Shown piece by piece: positions 32,465 to 44,000 of a DNA stretch of 64,000 nucleotides; the stretch's first letter is position 1; each line of letters opens with the position of its first letter. The position numbers and the translations under genes were made by a program. The DNA lies in contig NZ_AYMG01000003.1 in the NCBI RefSeq assembly GCF_000633455.1, positions 1 to 64,000 on the forward strand, written 5' to 3'. Under the pieces are notes generated by a model, which worked only from the letters and a program-made list of their open reading frames with translations, searched no databases and was not told the DNA's origin. The stretch is from Pedobacter jeongneungensis (lineage in GTDB: Bacteria > Bacteroidota > Bacteroidia > Sphingobacteriales > Sphingobacteriaceae).

Positions 32465-33994
32465 TTAATTACCTCCGTTAACCCAATACTCGTTCAATAC
32501 CATATATGGATTGTTATTCAACGCGTTCGAACTGATTGGCCAGGTCCATGCGCCACGGTTAAATTTATCAGCTGTTAGTACATTGTAAGACCACTGGCTG
32601 CTTAAAATCCTTTTGGTGCGAACCAGGTCGAAATAGTGATGCCCCTCGCCGATTAATTCTCTAGATCGTTCGTAAAAGATAAAATCTTTCAGGTTTCCGT
32701 TGCTTGGGGTATATGGAGATGCACCTGCACGGCCCCTAACCATATTTAACAATTTAACGGCATCACCATCCTGATCGGAATTCGCCATTGCTTCTGCGGC
32801 CAAAAGGATTTCGCCACCGTATCTGAAGATCATAAAAGTATTATCAGGGTTGGCATCTTCCTCACCGGTAGAAAATGAGTTTTGTGCAAATTTTAACATC
32901 ATAAATTTTCCATTATCGGCAAAAATATCTTCGTTAAACCAGGTGGTAATTCTTCTGTCACTGCCATCCTGAAAAATTTTCTGCATATACTCTCCCCTGT
33001 AGTAAGCAAAACTTACACGGTGGGTATATTCAGGTCTTTTATACGGATAATGCAAAAACATATCGGCTACAGGTGCAAGATTTGTATTGGCATCACCGTA
33101 ATTGATACTGCGGTAAAATTCGAACAAACTCTCGTCCGACCGTCCTTTTATCACTGTTGCCCATTCGCTGATCGGCAATAACCTGTATGCATTGCTTGCA
33201 ATTAATTCGCGGCCCAGGTCGGCGGTTTCCTCATAATATTTTTTAGCATTGTTGGGATCAAAACCCGCATTCCACATATTCATTTCCATCATCAGGGCAA
33301 CAATACTACCCCTGCTTGCCCTTACGCCTTTTAGGGCAGGATCAGTATAGGTCCATGCAATAGAATTTTTGTAGGTTTTAAGGTCGGCAATACATTTATT
33401 TAACACAGAGACAAAGTTTTCTCTCGGTAAAGCTGCAGAGTGGAAGGGATCGGTATAATACACCACATTTCCGTACAGGCGTACCATAATAAAATAACTC
33501 AATGACCGTATAAAAGCCGCTTCAGCCTTGAACGAATTTTTTTCGGCTTCGGATACGCCGGGGATACCTTCATCAAGTTTAGCGATAAGAATGTTGGCCC
33601 CCTGAATGGCCTGATAATAACCTGTCCAATCGGTTATTCTATAAAAATTATAATTGATGTCATTAACCCAGGGCACTCCGCCGCTAAGTAATGTTAATAA
33701 ATTGTTTTTGCCTAAAACCTCTACAAATGAGCGCGCTGGTGCATGGTCTGACTGGCTCTCATAAAGTACTTCGCCCGAGCGGTATTCGCCGGTTGCACCA
33801 ATATAATGGGTTTCGTTGTACTTGTTAAAAACAATTCTTGATAAATTGTAAATATTGGCCACCACATCATCTTTAGACTGGAAGAAGTTATTTCCTGTTA
33901 ATTTATCTAAAGGCTGTACATCCAGGAACTTTTTACATGCAGGCAAGCAAAAAGTTGCGGCTATAATGATCGTATAAATGATAACTTTTTTCAT
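32465..33994 (-). CDS. SusD/RagB family lipoprotein, pair B
   Basis: A 509-residue SusD-type lipoprotein (Cys20 in LPAC-KK). The conserved TPR segment is KAEAAFIRSLSYFIMVRLYG, and the C-terminal SusD box is FIFYERSRELIGEGHHYFDL. It lies 11 bases after its SusC partner. Its ligand cannot be guessed from the sequence, and there are no adjacent glycosidases. A glycan other than starch or a glycoprotein is possible. Confidence 0.9.
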   Translation of the reverse strand: MKKVIIYTIIIAATFCLPACKKFLDVQPLDKLTGNNFFQSKDDVVANIYNLSRIVFNKYNETHYIGATGEYRSGEVLYESQSDHAPARSFVEVLGKNNLLTLLSGGVPWVNDINYNFYRITDWTGYYQAIQGANILIAKLDEGIPGVSEAEKNSFKAEAAFIRSLSYFIMVRLYGNVVYYTDPFHSAALPRENFVSVLNKCIADLKTYKNSIAWTYTDPALKGVRASRGSIVALMMEMNMWNAGFDPNNAKKYYEETADLGRELIASNAYRLLPISEWATVIKGRSDESLFEFYRSINYGDANTNLAPVADMFLHYPYKRPEYTHRVSFAYYRGEYMQKIFQDGSDRRITTWFNEDIFADNGKFMMLKFAQNSFSTGEEDANPDNTFMIFRYGGEILLAAEAMANSDQDGDAVKLLNMVRGRAGASPYTPSNGNLKDFIFYERSRELIGEGHHYFDLVRTKRILSSQWSYNVLTADKFNRGAWTWPISSNALNNNPYMVLNEYWVNGGN

Positions 33995-34005
33995 GATAGT
34001 ATTGA

Positions 34006-37000
34006 TTAGTTGCCTGTATTAAGTTCTAAGTTTAAACCAATGTTATAGGTACGTGGAACTGGATATCCTGTTGAAATATCGCGGCCTAAAGAGGTTACGT
34101 TTTCAGGATTTGGTCCACTGTATTTAGAGAAGGTAATCAGGTTGTTGGTAGAGGCATAAATCCTTAATTGATTAAGCCCAAACCTGCTGATCAATTTCTT
34201 ATTAAACATGTACGAAACGGTTACGTTACTCACTTTAAAATAACTTCCGCTTTCCTGCCAGAGTGTTTGATCGGCACGTAAAGGCTGAATCTGATCAAAA
34301 CGTTTATAATCATAAGGATAAGGGTATTTTGCAACATCGCCAGGTGATCTCCAGATATCAAGGTCGTTTAAAGGAACAACTGATTTTTGTGAGAAAGGAT
34401 CACGCATAATGCCAATCCTATCGGCTAAAGCATTGTTCAAAATCGTTCTGTCGGCGGTATAGGTTGCATAAATATTTAATCCCCAGTTTTTGTATCTGAT
34501 GTTGGTAGATACACCACCCGTAACCAAAGGCTGCGAGTTTCCGGTAACTTCATAATCCCTGCCATCTAAAATATAATCGCCGTTAACATCTTTCATGATC
34601 GGATCTCCGCCAAGGAAAAACTGACCGTTTGATTGGTATCTTTTTCCGGTAACCGGATCTACAGGCACATCGGCATCAGTTTTATAAACGCCCTGATTGA
34701 TTCTTAAATAATTTGATAAGGTGTTTCTACCTACACGGAAAACATTGTGTTGTAAATAATTCGACTCATCGAACTTAATGTACTGACCATTATACTCGGC
34801 CGGTAATTTTAGCAATACGTCGCGGTTTAACGCTCCGTTTACCGACACCGATATGTCTAAATCCTTACTCACCACCGGCCTAACCGTAAGCATTAACTCG
34901 GTACCGTAGTTGGCAATACCCAAATCGTTACTGGCCAATTTATTAAAGCCTGTAGTATTGGATAAGAACCTATCGAAAAGCAGGTTATCAACCTTTTTGA
35001 AATAAGTATCGAAGTTTACAGAAATCCTGTCGTTAAAGAAACCTAAATCAAAACCAAGGTTATATTGAGTGGTTGTTGTCGGTTTTAAGTTTGGATTTGG
35101 TACAAGATCAAAATCGATACCAATAGTAGGGTTGTTGTTAAAATTGCCGTTAAGGTTATAAATACCATAAATACTCTGCAAGTTTCCTGTTGGTACAATG
35201 TTCTGCCCCCATGTTAACCTTAAACTACCATAGGATAACCATTTTTTATCAGCCAGCCAGTTTTCTTTGTTAAAGTTCCATCTTAAACCTACTGATGGGT
35301 TTTTAGAATATGGATTTTCTAAACCACTGGATGATGTTCCATCTAAACGGTAAGAGAACTCGGCAACATATTTTTTATCATAATCGTAAGATAATGAACC
35401 AGCAAACGATGCAATGGTTGCATTTCTATAATTGCTTAATACACCACCACCTCTTGAGTTATAGTCGTCATAACCAATTGGTCCTTGTAACTGATCGTTC
35501 GGGATCCTTTCCTGACGGGTAATGCCTGCCTGTGCACCTTGTTTATAAATCTCATTAAAGGTGTTAATGAAAAGGTTATGTTTTTCGCCAAAAGTTTTTG
35601 CATAAGTAATACCATTACGGTTGTATAACTGGTAGTTCCTGCCTACATAATCGTAAAGCTTGGCATACTGACCATTTGCTGCAGCTGGCGTAAAAGTAGA
35701 TTCGGTATCTGAGGTATAATCGTAACTTAAGGTAGATGATAATGCCAAACCCGGGATAAATTCGTAACGTGCTTCTACGTTGGTTCTTAAATTCCTTGAG
35801 TTATTATCATTTAACGTTTGCAAAGCCGACAATACACCGCCTGTTGCCTGATAAAACGATGGAGGAGGCAATAAAGTAGAGGCTTGCCCGTTTTCTGCAA
35901 CTCCCGACTGAAGTAAACCCACACCATTACCTTTGTTCTGTTTACCTACCGAACCATTGATGAAACCAAAAAACCTAAATTTATCATTTGGTTTAAACTC
36001 CATGTTCATGTTCAGGTTGTAACGGTCGTAGCCCGTATTTTTAATTACCCCTTTTTCGGTATAGTAACCTAAGTTTGCCTTATAATTAAATTTAGGATCG
36101 CCACCATCAAGCGCCAGGTTATGGCTCTGGTTATAGGTAGTCTGGAAAAACACATTCTGCCAATCGGTAGAATTGTTCCAGTAAGCGTTTAAACTATCAG
36201 ACAAAAAAGCCGTGTTCGAAATCCTTCTGATATCGTCAACATTTGAGGCATTTAAGATAATCTGCTGGATTTTTAATGATCTTTCAGAATTTCCGCCCAA
36301 AGTTTCACGCAGTTTAGGTGGTGCATTAACGAAAGCATTGGTAACGTACTTAATTCTTGGCACTTTAGAGTTACCTCTTTTGGTGGTGATGATGATTACA
36401 CCATAAGCACCTCTTGAACCGTACATGGAGGTAGCCTGCGCATCTTTAAGGATTTGAATATTTTCGATATCTTCCTGAGGGATCAAAGAAAGCGGACTAA
36501 CACCTGGTCCCTGTGATTGAAAACCAAATTCGGCAGCTTTATCTGCATCCAATGGTACACCATCAATAATGTATAAAGGCGATGTTGGCTGTAAAAATGA
36601 TTCGTTACCACTGCCCGATATGCTTAAGCTCGATAAACCACGCACCTGTACCGATCCCCTGAAACCTGGAGCACCGGTATTGTTCTGAATATTTAAACCC
36701 GGAACTTTACCTTGCAAAAGCTGCTCAACATTTGATACCGGAATATCCTGAACATCTTTCGCCTGGATTAAAACCGACGATCCTGTTGTGGTTTCTTTGC
36801 TCCTTTTTTGGTAGGCCACAATAATTACCTCATCTAAAGCCTTACGGTCTTCGCTAATGGTAACCGTGATGTTGGTAGCACCGGTAATTTTTGTTCTCTG
36901 TGTATTAAAACCCAGGAATTTAAACAACAGGTTTCCACCAATGGGTACATTCACCGTAAACTGCCCTTTACCATTGGTTTGGGTAAGGCCTTTATTGGTT

Positions 37001-37155
37001 TCTTCGAGAATTACGGAAACACCCGGAACCCCTTGTTTTGTTTCTTTATCTACAACCGTACCATTCACAATGATGTATTTTTCCTGCGAATAAGCACTCG
37101 TGCCGCAAATCATGCACACAATAAGTAGTGCATAAAAAAGTATATTTCTTTTCAT
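34006..37155 (-). CDS. SusC-type TonB-dependent transporter, pair B
   Basis: A 1049-residue outer-membrane transporter. ATG at 37155 is preferred over the one at 37176 because it begins a clean signal peptide (KRNILFYALLIVCMICGTSA). A carboxypeptidase-regulatory-like extension (about 27-105, TVVDKETKQGVPGVSVIL) is followed by the TonB box area DEVIIVAYQKRSKE. The plug motif LKDAQATSMYGSRGAYGVII and the barrel, ending LNLELNTGN, come next. It forms a unit with the SusD 11 bases downstream. Confidence 0.93.
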   Translation of the reverse strand: MKRNILFYALLIVCMICGTSAYSQEKYIIVNGTVVDKETKQGVPGVSVILEETNKGLTQTNGKGQFTVNVPIGGNLLFKFLGFNTQRTKITGATNITVTISEDRKALDEVIIVAYQKRSKETTTGSSVLIQAKDVQDIPVSNVEQLLQGKVPGLNIQNNTGAPGFRGSVQVRGLSSLSISGSGNESFLQPTSPLYIIDGVPLDADKAAEFGFQSQGPGVSPLSLIPQEDIENIQILKDAQATSMYGSRGAYGVIIITTKRGNSKVPRIKYVTNAFVNAPPKLRETLGGNSERSLKIQQIILNASNVDDIRRISNTAFLSDSLNAYWNNSTDWQNVFFQTTYNQSHNLALDGGDPKFNYKANLGYYTEKGVIKNTGYDRYNLNMNMEFKPNDKFRFFGFINGSVGKQNKGNGVGLLQSGVAENGQASTLLPPPSFYQATGGVLSALQTLNDNNSRNLRTNVEARYEFIPGLALSSTLSYDYTSDTESTFTPAAANGQYAKLYDYVGRNYQLYNRNGITYAKTFGEKHNLFINTFNEIYKQGAQAGITRQERIPNDQLQGPIGYDDYNSRGGGVLSNYRNATIASFAGSLSYDYDKKYVAEFSYRLDGTSSSGLENPYSKNPSVGLRWNFNKENWLADKKWLSYGSLRLTWGQNIVPTGNLQSIYGIYNLNGNFNNNPTIGIDFDLVPNPNLKPTTTTQYNLGFDLGFFNDRISVNFDTYFKKVDNLLFDRFLSNTTGFNKLASNDLGIANYGTELMLTVRPVVSKDLDISVSVNGALNRDVLLKLPAEYNGQYIKFDESNYLQHNVFRVGRNTLSNYLRINQGVYKTDADVPVDPVTGKRYQSNGQFFLGGDPIMKDVNGDYILDGRDYEVTGNSQPLVTGGVSTNIRYKNWGLNIYATYTADRTILNNALADRIGIMRDPFSQKSVVPLNDLDIWRSPGDVAKYPYPYDYKRFDQIQPLRADQTLWQESGSYFKVSNVTVSYMFNKKLISRFGLNQLRIYASTNNLITFSKYSGPNPENVTSLGRDISTGYPVPRTYNIGLNLELNTGN

Positions 37156-37176
37156 AATATTAGCGTTAAATATCAC

Positions 37177-38265
37177 CTACTCGCTGGCGAATTTTGGATT
37201 CTCGTTTTTAAAGTGAAATACAATTTCCCAGTCTCCAGCTTTGTAAATGGCGAAGTCGATGCCGAAAGTCGCAACCGTACGCCCGCCACCAAAGGCACCT
37301 CTGGAGTAGCTAAGCTCGGCCTTTGCCCTCGAGCCACCCAGGGCATACGAGGTTGAAATCTCTACCAACGGAATTGGATAAGCCACATCGTACTGCACAT
37401 ATTTGTCGGTTTTTTGCATGTTAAAGCCATGTATCATTTTATCCCATTGCGTTTCGTTAAAGAAAGCCGGGTTAATTTCTACCGAATCTTTATTTAAAAC
37501 CTTGATCCTTAATGAATGGCCATTGCCTCCGGTAAACGGACGGATATAAACCACTACATCTTTTTTATCATTATCGCTTACTAAATTTTTATTGGAGGTA
37601 GCACCGATTACGTTGCCTAAGTAAGGGCGGATATAATCCCTTAATTTTTTATCCAACGGAAACTTTGGATCGGGTGCAGGCAAACCTGTGTAGGCATTAA
37701 AATCGTTTGATGGCTCATAGGGGCGCTCACGGAAAGGCCTGATCTGAAAATCCTTGATCAATCTTTCCCCGCCGGTATTTTTAACCTTCACATCAAAAAA
37801 ACGGGTATCCTGACTAAAGTTGGTACTATCTGTTGGTCTTGGGGCAATTAACTGGTTGGTAGCTGAAGCCCACAAAATAAACTGACCAGAAGAACGCATT
37901 TCGAATAACTGGTGCTCTTCAATTTTTCTTTTTGCTTCTATCTCTGCCAAACTTTTTTCAAGGCCTGTATATGGCGCTGTCCAAACATAAGTTGGTGCCT
38001 TTTGGAAAATATCACTTACCGGCCTTCCATCACCAAACCTTGCATTCACAATTTCGAAAGTGATGGGTGCAGTTGAATTATCACCGTTAAAACCACCAAT
38101 CAGGTTATTACGACCGATAATCGGTTCGAGAATTTTATTGCTAAAATTTACATTGTTACTTAAGTAATCTTTTTCATCTGGCAAATTGTACAGCTTTTTA
38201 CATCCGCTTGCCATAACCAGCACAAACAATACAAAAAGAAGTTCCTTTTTTACGATTGATTTCAT
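37177..38265 (-). CDS. Uncharacterised SusCD-locus lipoprotein (DUF5007-type)
   Basis: A 362-residue lipoprotein with Cys22 in MASGC-KK. The chosen ATG is at 38265. The frame begins at GTG 38301, directly after the previous stop, and an ATG at 38298 is another candidate. An acidic, extended middle region is followed by beta-rich sequence. I recognise no enzyme motif. From memory, proteins of this kind next to SusCD and fasciclin genes are named DUF5007. It sits between the two SusCD modules. Confidence 0.65.
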   Translation of the reverse strand: MKSIVKKELLFVLFVLVMASGCKKLYNLPDEKDYLSNNVNFSNKILEPIIGRNNLIGGFNGDNSTAPITFEIVNARFGDGRPVSDIFQKAPTYVWTAPYTGLEKSLAEIEAKRKIEEHQLFEMRSSGQFILWASATNQLIAPRPTDSTNFSQDTRFFDVKVKNTGGERLIKDFQIRPFRERPYEPSNDFNAYTGLPAPDPKFPLDKKLRDYIRPYLGNVIGATSNKNLVSDNDKKDVVVYIRPFTGGNGHSLRIKVLNKDSVEINPAFFNETQWDKMIHGFNMQKTDKYVQYDVAYPIPLVEISTSYALGGSRAKAELSYSRGAFGGGRTVATFGIDFAIYKAGDWEIVFHFKNENPKFASE

Positions 38266-38301
38266 AAGTCTTTCTAATTTATTTTTTCCGTACTCCATCA
38301 C

Positions 38302-39411
38302 CTATTTCGTTTTATTAATTGTCCATTCTGCAAGCTGGAATGTACCGCCATTCCTTAATTCTGTAATGTTTATACGGTAATACTGGTAAGCAACCGTGTT
38401 GGTACACCTAAATATTTTTTGCTGGTACCTTTCTTCGAAAAAGAAGTTGGTAACGCGGTGCAGTTCGGTCCAGTTAACACCATCCTGCGAGCCTTCGTAT
38501 GTCCAGGCCTTAGGATCTCTTTCCGGGGCATCGTTAGCTGATGTTAGTGTATAAACCGACGATACTTCTGGTGTTTTAAGTTTGAATTGCATGGTTAAAA
38601 AGCCATTTATATTGCATAAAAACTTAGTGTGGTCATCGCCATCAATTACTTTTTTAGAGTTTTCGCCATTGGTTGGCCCACCGTCGTTTTCACGGTTGGA
38701 AGAGAAAGTACCACCTATGGTAACCATTAAATTTGGTGGAGGCGGAACAAAAGTTAAACGGGTAACAAAGCCATCAAAACCGAAGGTATGATCGGGACTG
38801 ATAACGTGTACAATTCCATTTTTTGTTCTGATATTATTTGAAGCCGTTGTACTGGTGGCCCAGTTTCTGATAAACTTGCTTTTTTTGGTATTGCTAAACT
38901 CGATCACTTCTGGTCCGGCACCAACTTCTCCTGATGCAGATCCTTTGGTCGATTTTGCATGCATCGGATAAGCAACTTTTACGCTGGTTAGGTTTAAACC
39001 ATCCTGAAGTTTTAAAGAATCGGTTGTTTTTACACCTCTAATGATGTAATATGACACCATCGTATCCAGCTGTATGCCATCAATATTAGATAAGAACAAA
39101 GGGTCTTTATCGGATAGTTTCCTTAAACTGTTTAAATTCCTTAAAGCCAGCTGAAAACTGGGATTGGTTACAGCAAACAGAGTAACATTACTATCGGTAA
39201 GTGTTTTCTTTAAGCCCATCCGGTCAATCGCCACAATGAGCGAATCGTACACACCCGGTTTACTTTTTAAATATTCGTAGGTATTTCCTGCAAAAGGAAC
39301 TGCCTCATCAGAAGCATCATAATAGCCCCCGTTCTTTTTACAAGCCGAATACACCAGGGTGAGCAATAAAAGCATAGCTACTGCTCCCACATATTTTACA
39401 AAATTTTTCAT
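38302..39411 (-). CDS. Fasciclin-like and F5/8C-like domain lipoprotein
   Basis: A 369-residue lipoprotein (Cys24 in VYSAC-KK). A fasciclin-like domain spans about 40-215 (SNVTLFAVTNPSFQLAL, then TKNGIVHVISPDH). A discoidin-like sandwich follows (about 228-369, KKVIDGDDHTKF, TSANDAPERDPKAWTYEGS, FQLAEWTINK). In effect it is a fusion of the two domain types that module B encodes separately at 31716 and 26026. It follows the pair-A SusD by 73 bases. Confidence 0.75.
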   Translation of the reverse strand: MKNFVKYVGAVAMLLLLTLVYSACKKNGGYYDASDEAVPFAGNTYEYLKSKPGVYDSLIVAIDRMGLKKTLTDSNVTLFAVTNPSFQLALRNLNSLRKLSDKDPLFLSNIDGIQLDTMVSYYIIRGVKTTDSLKLQDGLNLTSVKVAYPMHAKSTKGSASGEVGAGPEVIEFSNTKKSKFIRNWATSTTASNNIRTKNGIVHVISPDHTFGFDGFVTRLTFVPPPPNLMVTIGGTFSSNRENDGGPTNGENSKKVIDGDDHTKFLCNINGFLTMQFKLKTPEVSSVYTLTSANDAPERDPKAWTYEGSQDGVNWTELHRVTNFFFEERYQQKIFRCTNTVAYQYYRINITELRNGGTFQLAEWTINKTK

Positions 39412-39484
39412 CTGTTTATTATTTTAATGGTGATGAAGCCACCATAGCCCCGAAAGACCATATTGGTTTCATATATGTATTGTT

Positions 39485-40999
39485 TTAGCGCCAGTAAGGG
39501 TTCTGAGTTAATAAATTATTCTGCAATAAAAGTTTGCGCGATATTGGCCAATAAATACCTCCTGAATTAATCAGGTTCATGAACTTGGCATCGTTCTGTC
39601 TTATTTTATTGTAGCGGATTAAATCGTACCACCTCTGGCCTTCGCCCATTAATTCGCGGTGACGCTCTTCGAAAATCATTTTTAAGATATCATCATTCAA
39701 ATTAAAGCTGAATGATGAACCCGCAACAGTTCTCCGGAGAAGCACGTTTAACAATTCGTTGGCAGCGCCTTCCTGATCGCCAAGCACAGATAGCGCTTCG
39801 GCACGTAACAATACAATATCTTCCAATCGGGTAAAAATAAGTGCACTGGTAAAGTACCTGAAGTTAGGATCAGTAGTTCCGCCCTGAATTACTTTTATTT
39901 TACTAAAAATTGGATATTTACCATTCAGGTTGGTGAAATAACGATCGTATTTAGATTGACCTAATGTATCTACAGCGAATCTTTCGTCGTTTGGCCAGTT
40001 AAAATATTTTAAGATCGAATCTTTTGGTAAGTAAATATCAGGGATTGCCTTTGTGGTAATTGGTTCGGCAAGTGTAAGCTCTTCTATGTGACCTGTTGAT
40101 GAACCATCGATATGACCGTAATCTGAGTTAAAGCCAAACATCTGCCTGAAGTTTTTATTATAGAAAAAGCCATTTGAGTTTGATAAATCCTGACTAGATG
40201 TAAAGCCCCCACCACTTTTTCCATAATTATCTTCTACAAATTTTGCATATTTCGCTACGTTCGAGTAATCAGCTGTCCAGGCGGCAACATGCGCCAAAAC
40301 AGCATAAGCAGTAACTTTAGTCGCTAATGCACCTCCCCAACGGGTTCTATCCTCATTATAATAGTTGCTTGGCTGTTGTATATCGCCACCGCTATAAATG
40401 TATGGAAGATCGGCGGCAGCCCTTAAAATTTCAGATTCTACCCAGGCCAAAATTTTTGCCTGACTTTCTCTTGGTTTATTTTCAAATACACCTTCGTTAG
40501 AAGAAATAATGAATGGCACATCGCCCCAGATCCGCACCATGTAGAAATATGCAAAAGCCCTTAAAAACCTGGCCTGCGCAATATCAACCGTCATGTTATT
40601 ATCAGAGTAACGTTTATCGGTTGCTTTAACATGGGCAACGTTTTCAAGAAAAACATTTGCACCGTTTACAATTGCATAAAATCTGGTCCAGTCAGAAAGC
40701 GATTCTACCACCGGGTACGATGCATTTAAATTATTGCTGATGATGGCTTTTAAATCCTGTCTTTTCGGGCTGGTAAATTCACCGGTTCTTACATCGCCAT
40801 AAATCCAGTGGCCATTGTTATCAGATAATGCCGAACGGGTTAGGGCATAAACCCCCATAATACCGGCACGAGCATCTTCAACCGTATTCCACATATTTTT
40901 CTCGCCCACAACACGGGTAGAATCTGTTTCCAGCGCCTTGTTACAGCCAGATAAAGCAATTACAGCAAGCAGAAATGAGTATAATATTTTCTTCATCAT
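39485..40999 (-). CDS. SusD/RagB family lipoprotein, pair A
   Basis: A 504-residue SusD-type lipoprotein (Cys19 in LSGC-NK). The TPR hallmark is DIAQARFLRAFAYFYMVRIWGD, split here as QARFLRAFAYFYMVRIWG, and the C-terminal box is MIFEERHRELMGEGQRWYDL. The frame runs upstream into the SusC gene; ATG at 40999 gives a standard signal peptide, and an ATG at 41029, two bases after the SusC stop, is the alternative. It is the partner of the atypical SusC at 41031. Confidence 0.9.
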   Translation of the reverse strand: MMKKILYSFLLAVIALSGCNKALETDSTRVVGEKNMWNTVEDARAGIMGVYALTRSALSDNNGHWIYGDVRTGEFTSPKRQDLKAIISNNLNASYPVVESLSDWTRFYAIVNGANVFLENVAHVKATDKRYSDNNMTVDIAQARFLRAFAYFYMVRIWGDVPFIISSNEGVFENKPRESQAKILAWVESEILRAAADLPYIYSGGDIQQPSNYYNEDRTRWGGALATKVTAYAVLAHVAAWTADYSNVAKYAKFVEDNYGKSGGGFTSSQDLSNSNGFFYNKNFRQMFGFNSDYGHIDGSSTGHIEELTLAEPITTKAIPDIYLPKDSILKYFNWPNDERFAVDTLGQSKYDRYFTNLNGKYPIFSKIKVIQGGTTDPNFRYFTSALIFTRLEDIVLLRAEALSVLGDQEGAANELLNVLLRRTVAGSSFSFNLNDDILKMIFEERHRELMGEGQRWYDLIRYNKIRQNDAKFMNLINSGGIYWPISRKLLLQNNLLTQNPYWR

Positions 41000-41030
41000 T
41001 GTTGATGTTTTGTTTGTATTTCTTTCCATA

Positions 41031-44000
41031 TTATAATTCCATTTTAACACCCAACGTATAGGTTCTTGGGATCGGTTGACCGTAGCCTGTATCAATGCCA
41101 TCGTAACCTACCAGTTCAGGATCCTGCCCCGTGTATTTGGTAATTACGAACACATTGTTTACCGAGCCATATACATAGATTTTATTCACCTTGATATTTT
41201 TTCGCTTTAAAAAGTTACCAAAATCATATCCAACAGAAACCGATCTTAATTTTAAGAATGAACCGTTTTCTAAGAAAAGGTCCTGATCAGTACGGTAAGG
41301 AATTACAGTACTCCAGGGATTGTATAAAGGGTATTTGCTATAATCGCCTCTTTTTTCCCAGAAGGTGATTTCTTTAACCGACGATACATCTGTATTGCCT
41401 TCGTGATTCACAAAATCGAAACGGTTAGCCATTTCTTCGTTAATAATCTTTCTACCGAGGTTGAAATATAGGTTGGTATTTAAAGTCCAGCTGCCATATC
41501 TGAAAGAGTTATCAAACCCTCCTGCCAAAACCGGCAAAGAATGTCCTTTTAATACTTTGTCTCTTTCATCGATAATGTTATCGCCATTTTGATCTTTCCA
41601 TTTCGGATCGCCAGCTTTTAACGGTGTACCATTGTATTTTAACGGCTGGCCGTTAACAACAGGCACCTGACTGTTTGCAGTATAAATACCTTCATTTTCC
41701 AGTAACCAGTATTGATCTACCGGCTCACCAACTTTTAAAAACCTGTTGCCAATGATAATTTCGTTCAAACCTCTTGGCAAGGCTGTTAATTTATTACTGT
41801 TGTGGTTCAGGTTTAATGAAGAATTCCATGAGAATTTACTTTTAGCAATTACCAGTGCACTAATGGTTAAATCTACTCCGGTATTGCTCATATCCAATCC
41901 ACTTTCGATTGATTGTTTATAACCATATTCTGCATATGATGGAATGCCCAGCAATTGGTTTTTCTCTGCCTTAGTATAAAAATCAACCGCTACATGCAAA
42001 CGGTTTTTAAGCATGGCTACATCAGCACCAATATTTAACTGATCTGAATACGACCATGGCACACCATAACCTACCCAACCGAACGAATATGGCCTGGTCA
42101 ATACTCCAATTGCGTTATAACCTGGAACAGTTAAGTTTCCGGTATAACCAACCGATGCACTGTATTGAGGGCCCTGTGCATAGTTATCAAAGGTGAAAGC
42201 CCTTCCCATTCTGCCGGCACTGGCACGCAATACCAGGTCATCAATAAATTTCTCGTCTTTTAGCAGTTCATTTTTGATGTTCCACGCAGCCGAAACGGTT
42301 GGCGAATAAAACCAGCGTTTGGTAGGCTGTGCATTTGATGAACCATCTGCCCTTAATATTCCAGATAAAAAGTATTTATCGTTGTAAGAATAATTTACCT
42401 TACCATAAAATGATAACAGGTTATCGGCTGTTTTATCCAGGAAACGGTAAGTTAACTCCCTTGGAAATGCTGTTGGCACCAGGTAGTTCGGGTTATCAGA
42501 ACCATCATCGTTTTTTGGTTTAGAATCCAACAGGTTAATTTTGATATAATCATTGGCTCCTTTATAAGCATAAGCATAGTTGTACTTATAAATATCCCAT
42601 ATCATGGATTGGCCGAGTTCGAAATGAAAATCGTGTACTTCTTTAAGTTTCAAATCATAGCTAGCCTTATTCTCCATCATTAGCCTTTGGTTAAAACCAT
42701 AGTAGTTAGAGGCATAGCTATTTCCCTGCAATAATGTTCTTGCATAGAAAATATCCCTGTAACCTTCATTATAATCTACATTGAAAGATGAGCTGATGTT
42801 AAATTTGCCAAATGTGGCTACCAGTTTGGCAAAGCCCTGAATACTATTGGTTTTGTTATCATCAAAACCCTTACTGTATGAATTTAAGTAACTGGCATAA
42901 TAATCTTTATTTGGTGCCAGCGGAGCACTTAGATCAGGGAAATAATTGATCTGTGCAAACCTGTCTCTTAAGGTTCTGTTCCGATCACGGTTTAAACGGT
43001 TACCGTTAATCATAGCCGAGAACAACAACCATTTAACAGGTTTCATGTTGATATTGAACATGGCGCTATAGCGGTCTAAGCCGGTATCATCAGCAACACC
43101 ACTGCTTTTCGTATTCCCTAAAGAGAACCTGAAATTTGCGCGGTCAGAACCACCGGTTAAGCCTAAATTGATGCCATAAACCAGTGCATTTTTATAATAT
43201 AAATCGGTCCAGTTAGATTTGCCGCTATATACATTATTAAGCGAATCACTTAAATATACCGGATAGGCCTCATCATCAGAGTACCTGCCGTTAGTAGTAT
43301 AAATATCGTAGAAACGTTGTCTGAATTCATTCTCGTATTTACCGTTAATGGTATTTACAACTGGCTTTTGTGCCATGCCGATATACGAATTGAAACTAAT
43401 GCTGCGCGAAACACCATCGGGAGCTTTTGTTTTAAGCAGGATGACGCCATTTACACCCCTTGGACCATAAACAGCCGTACTGGCCGGATCGCTCAATACT
43501 TCTATCGAGGCAATGTTGTTCATATCAATCCCGGTAAGCAGGTTAGTGGCAGGACCAATCCTGTTGAAATCGTACTGCTGGATATCAAAAGCAAAAGGAT
43601 GCTCGCCAATTAAAGGAACCCCATCCAGCACCACCAATGGTTGTGAGGCATAAACATCTTTTTTAGACAGCAGCGGCATTGGCGCTCCTCTTAAAAACAT
43701 ATTCTGTATGGTTCCCGGTTCGCCGGATGGCTCCTGAACGTACAGACCAGCAAAATTGCCCTTTAAGTTTTGCTGTAATGAAATGGCTGGAAAAAGAGAT
43801 AGGTCTTTGGTATCTTTCTGCACACCGCCAGACAGTTTGTTATAAACTGTTTTCTGACTGATCTGCTTTAAACTATCTTTCCGCAGTGAATCTTTTAAGG
43901 GTACGAACTTGATTTTCGTTGTATCCTGAAAGATTAAGTAATTAATTGTCAGGCCTTTATGAAGTTTTTTACCCGCTGCAAAAATTGGTAAAACGTTTAA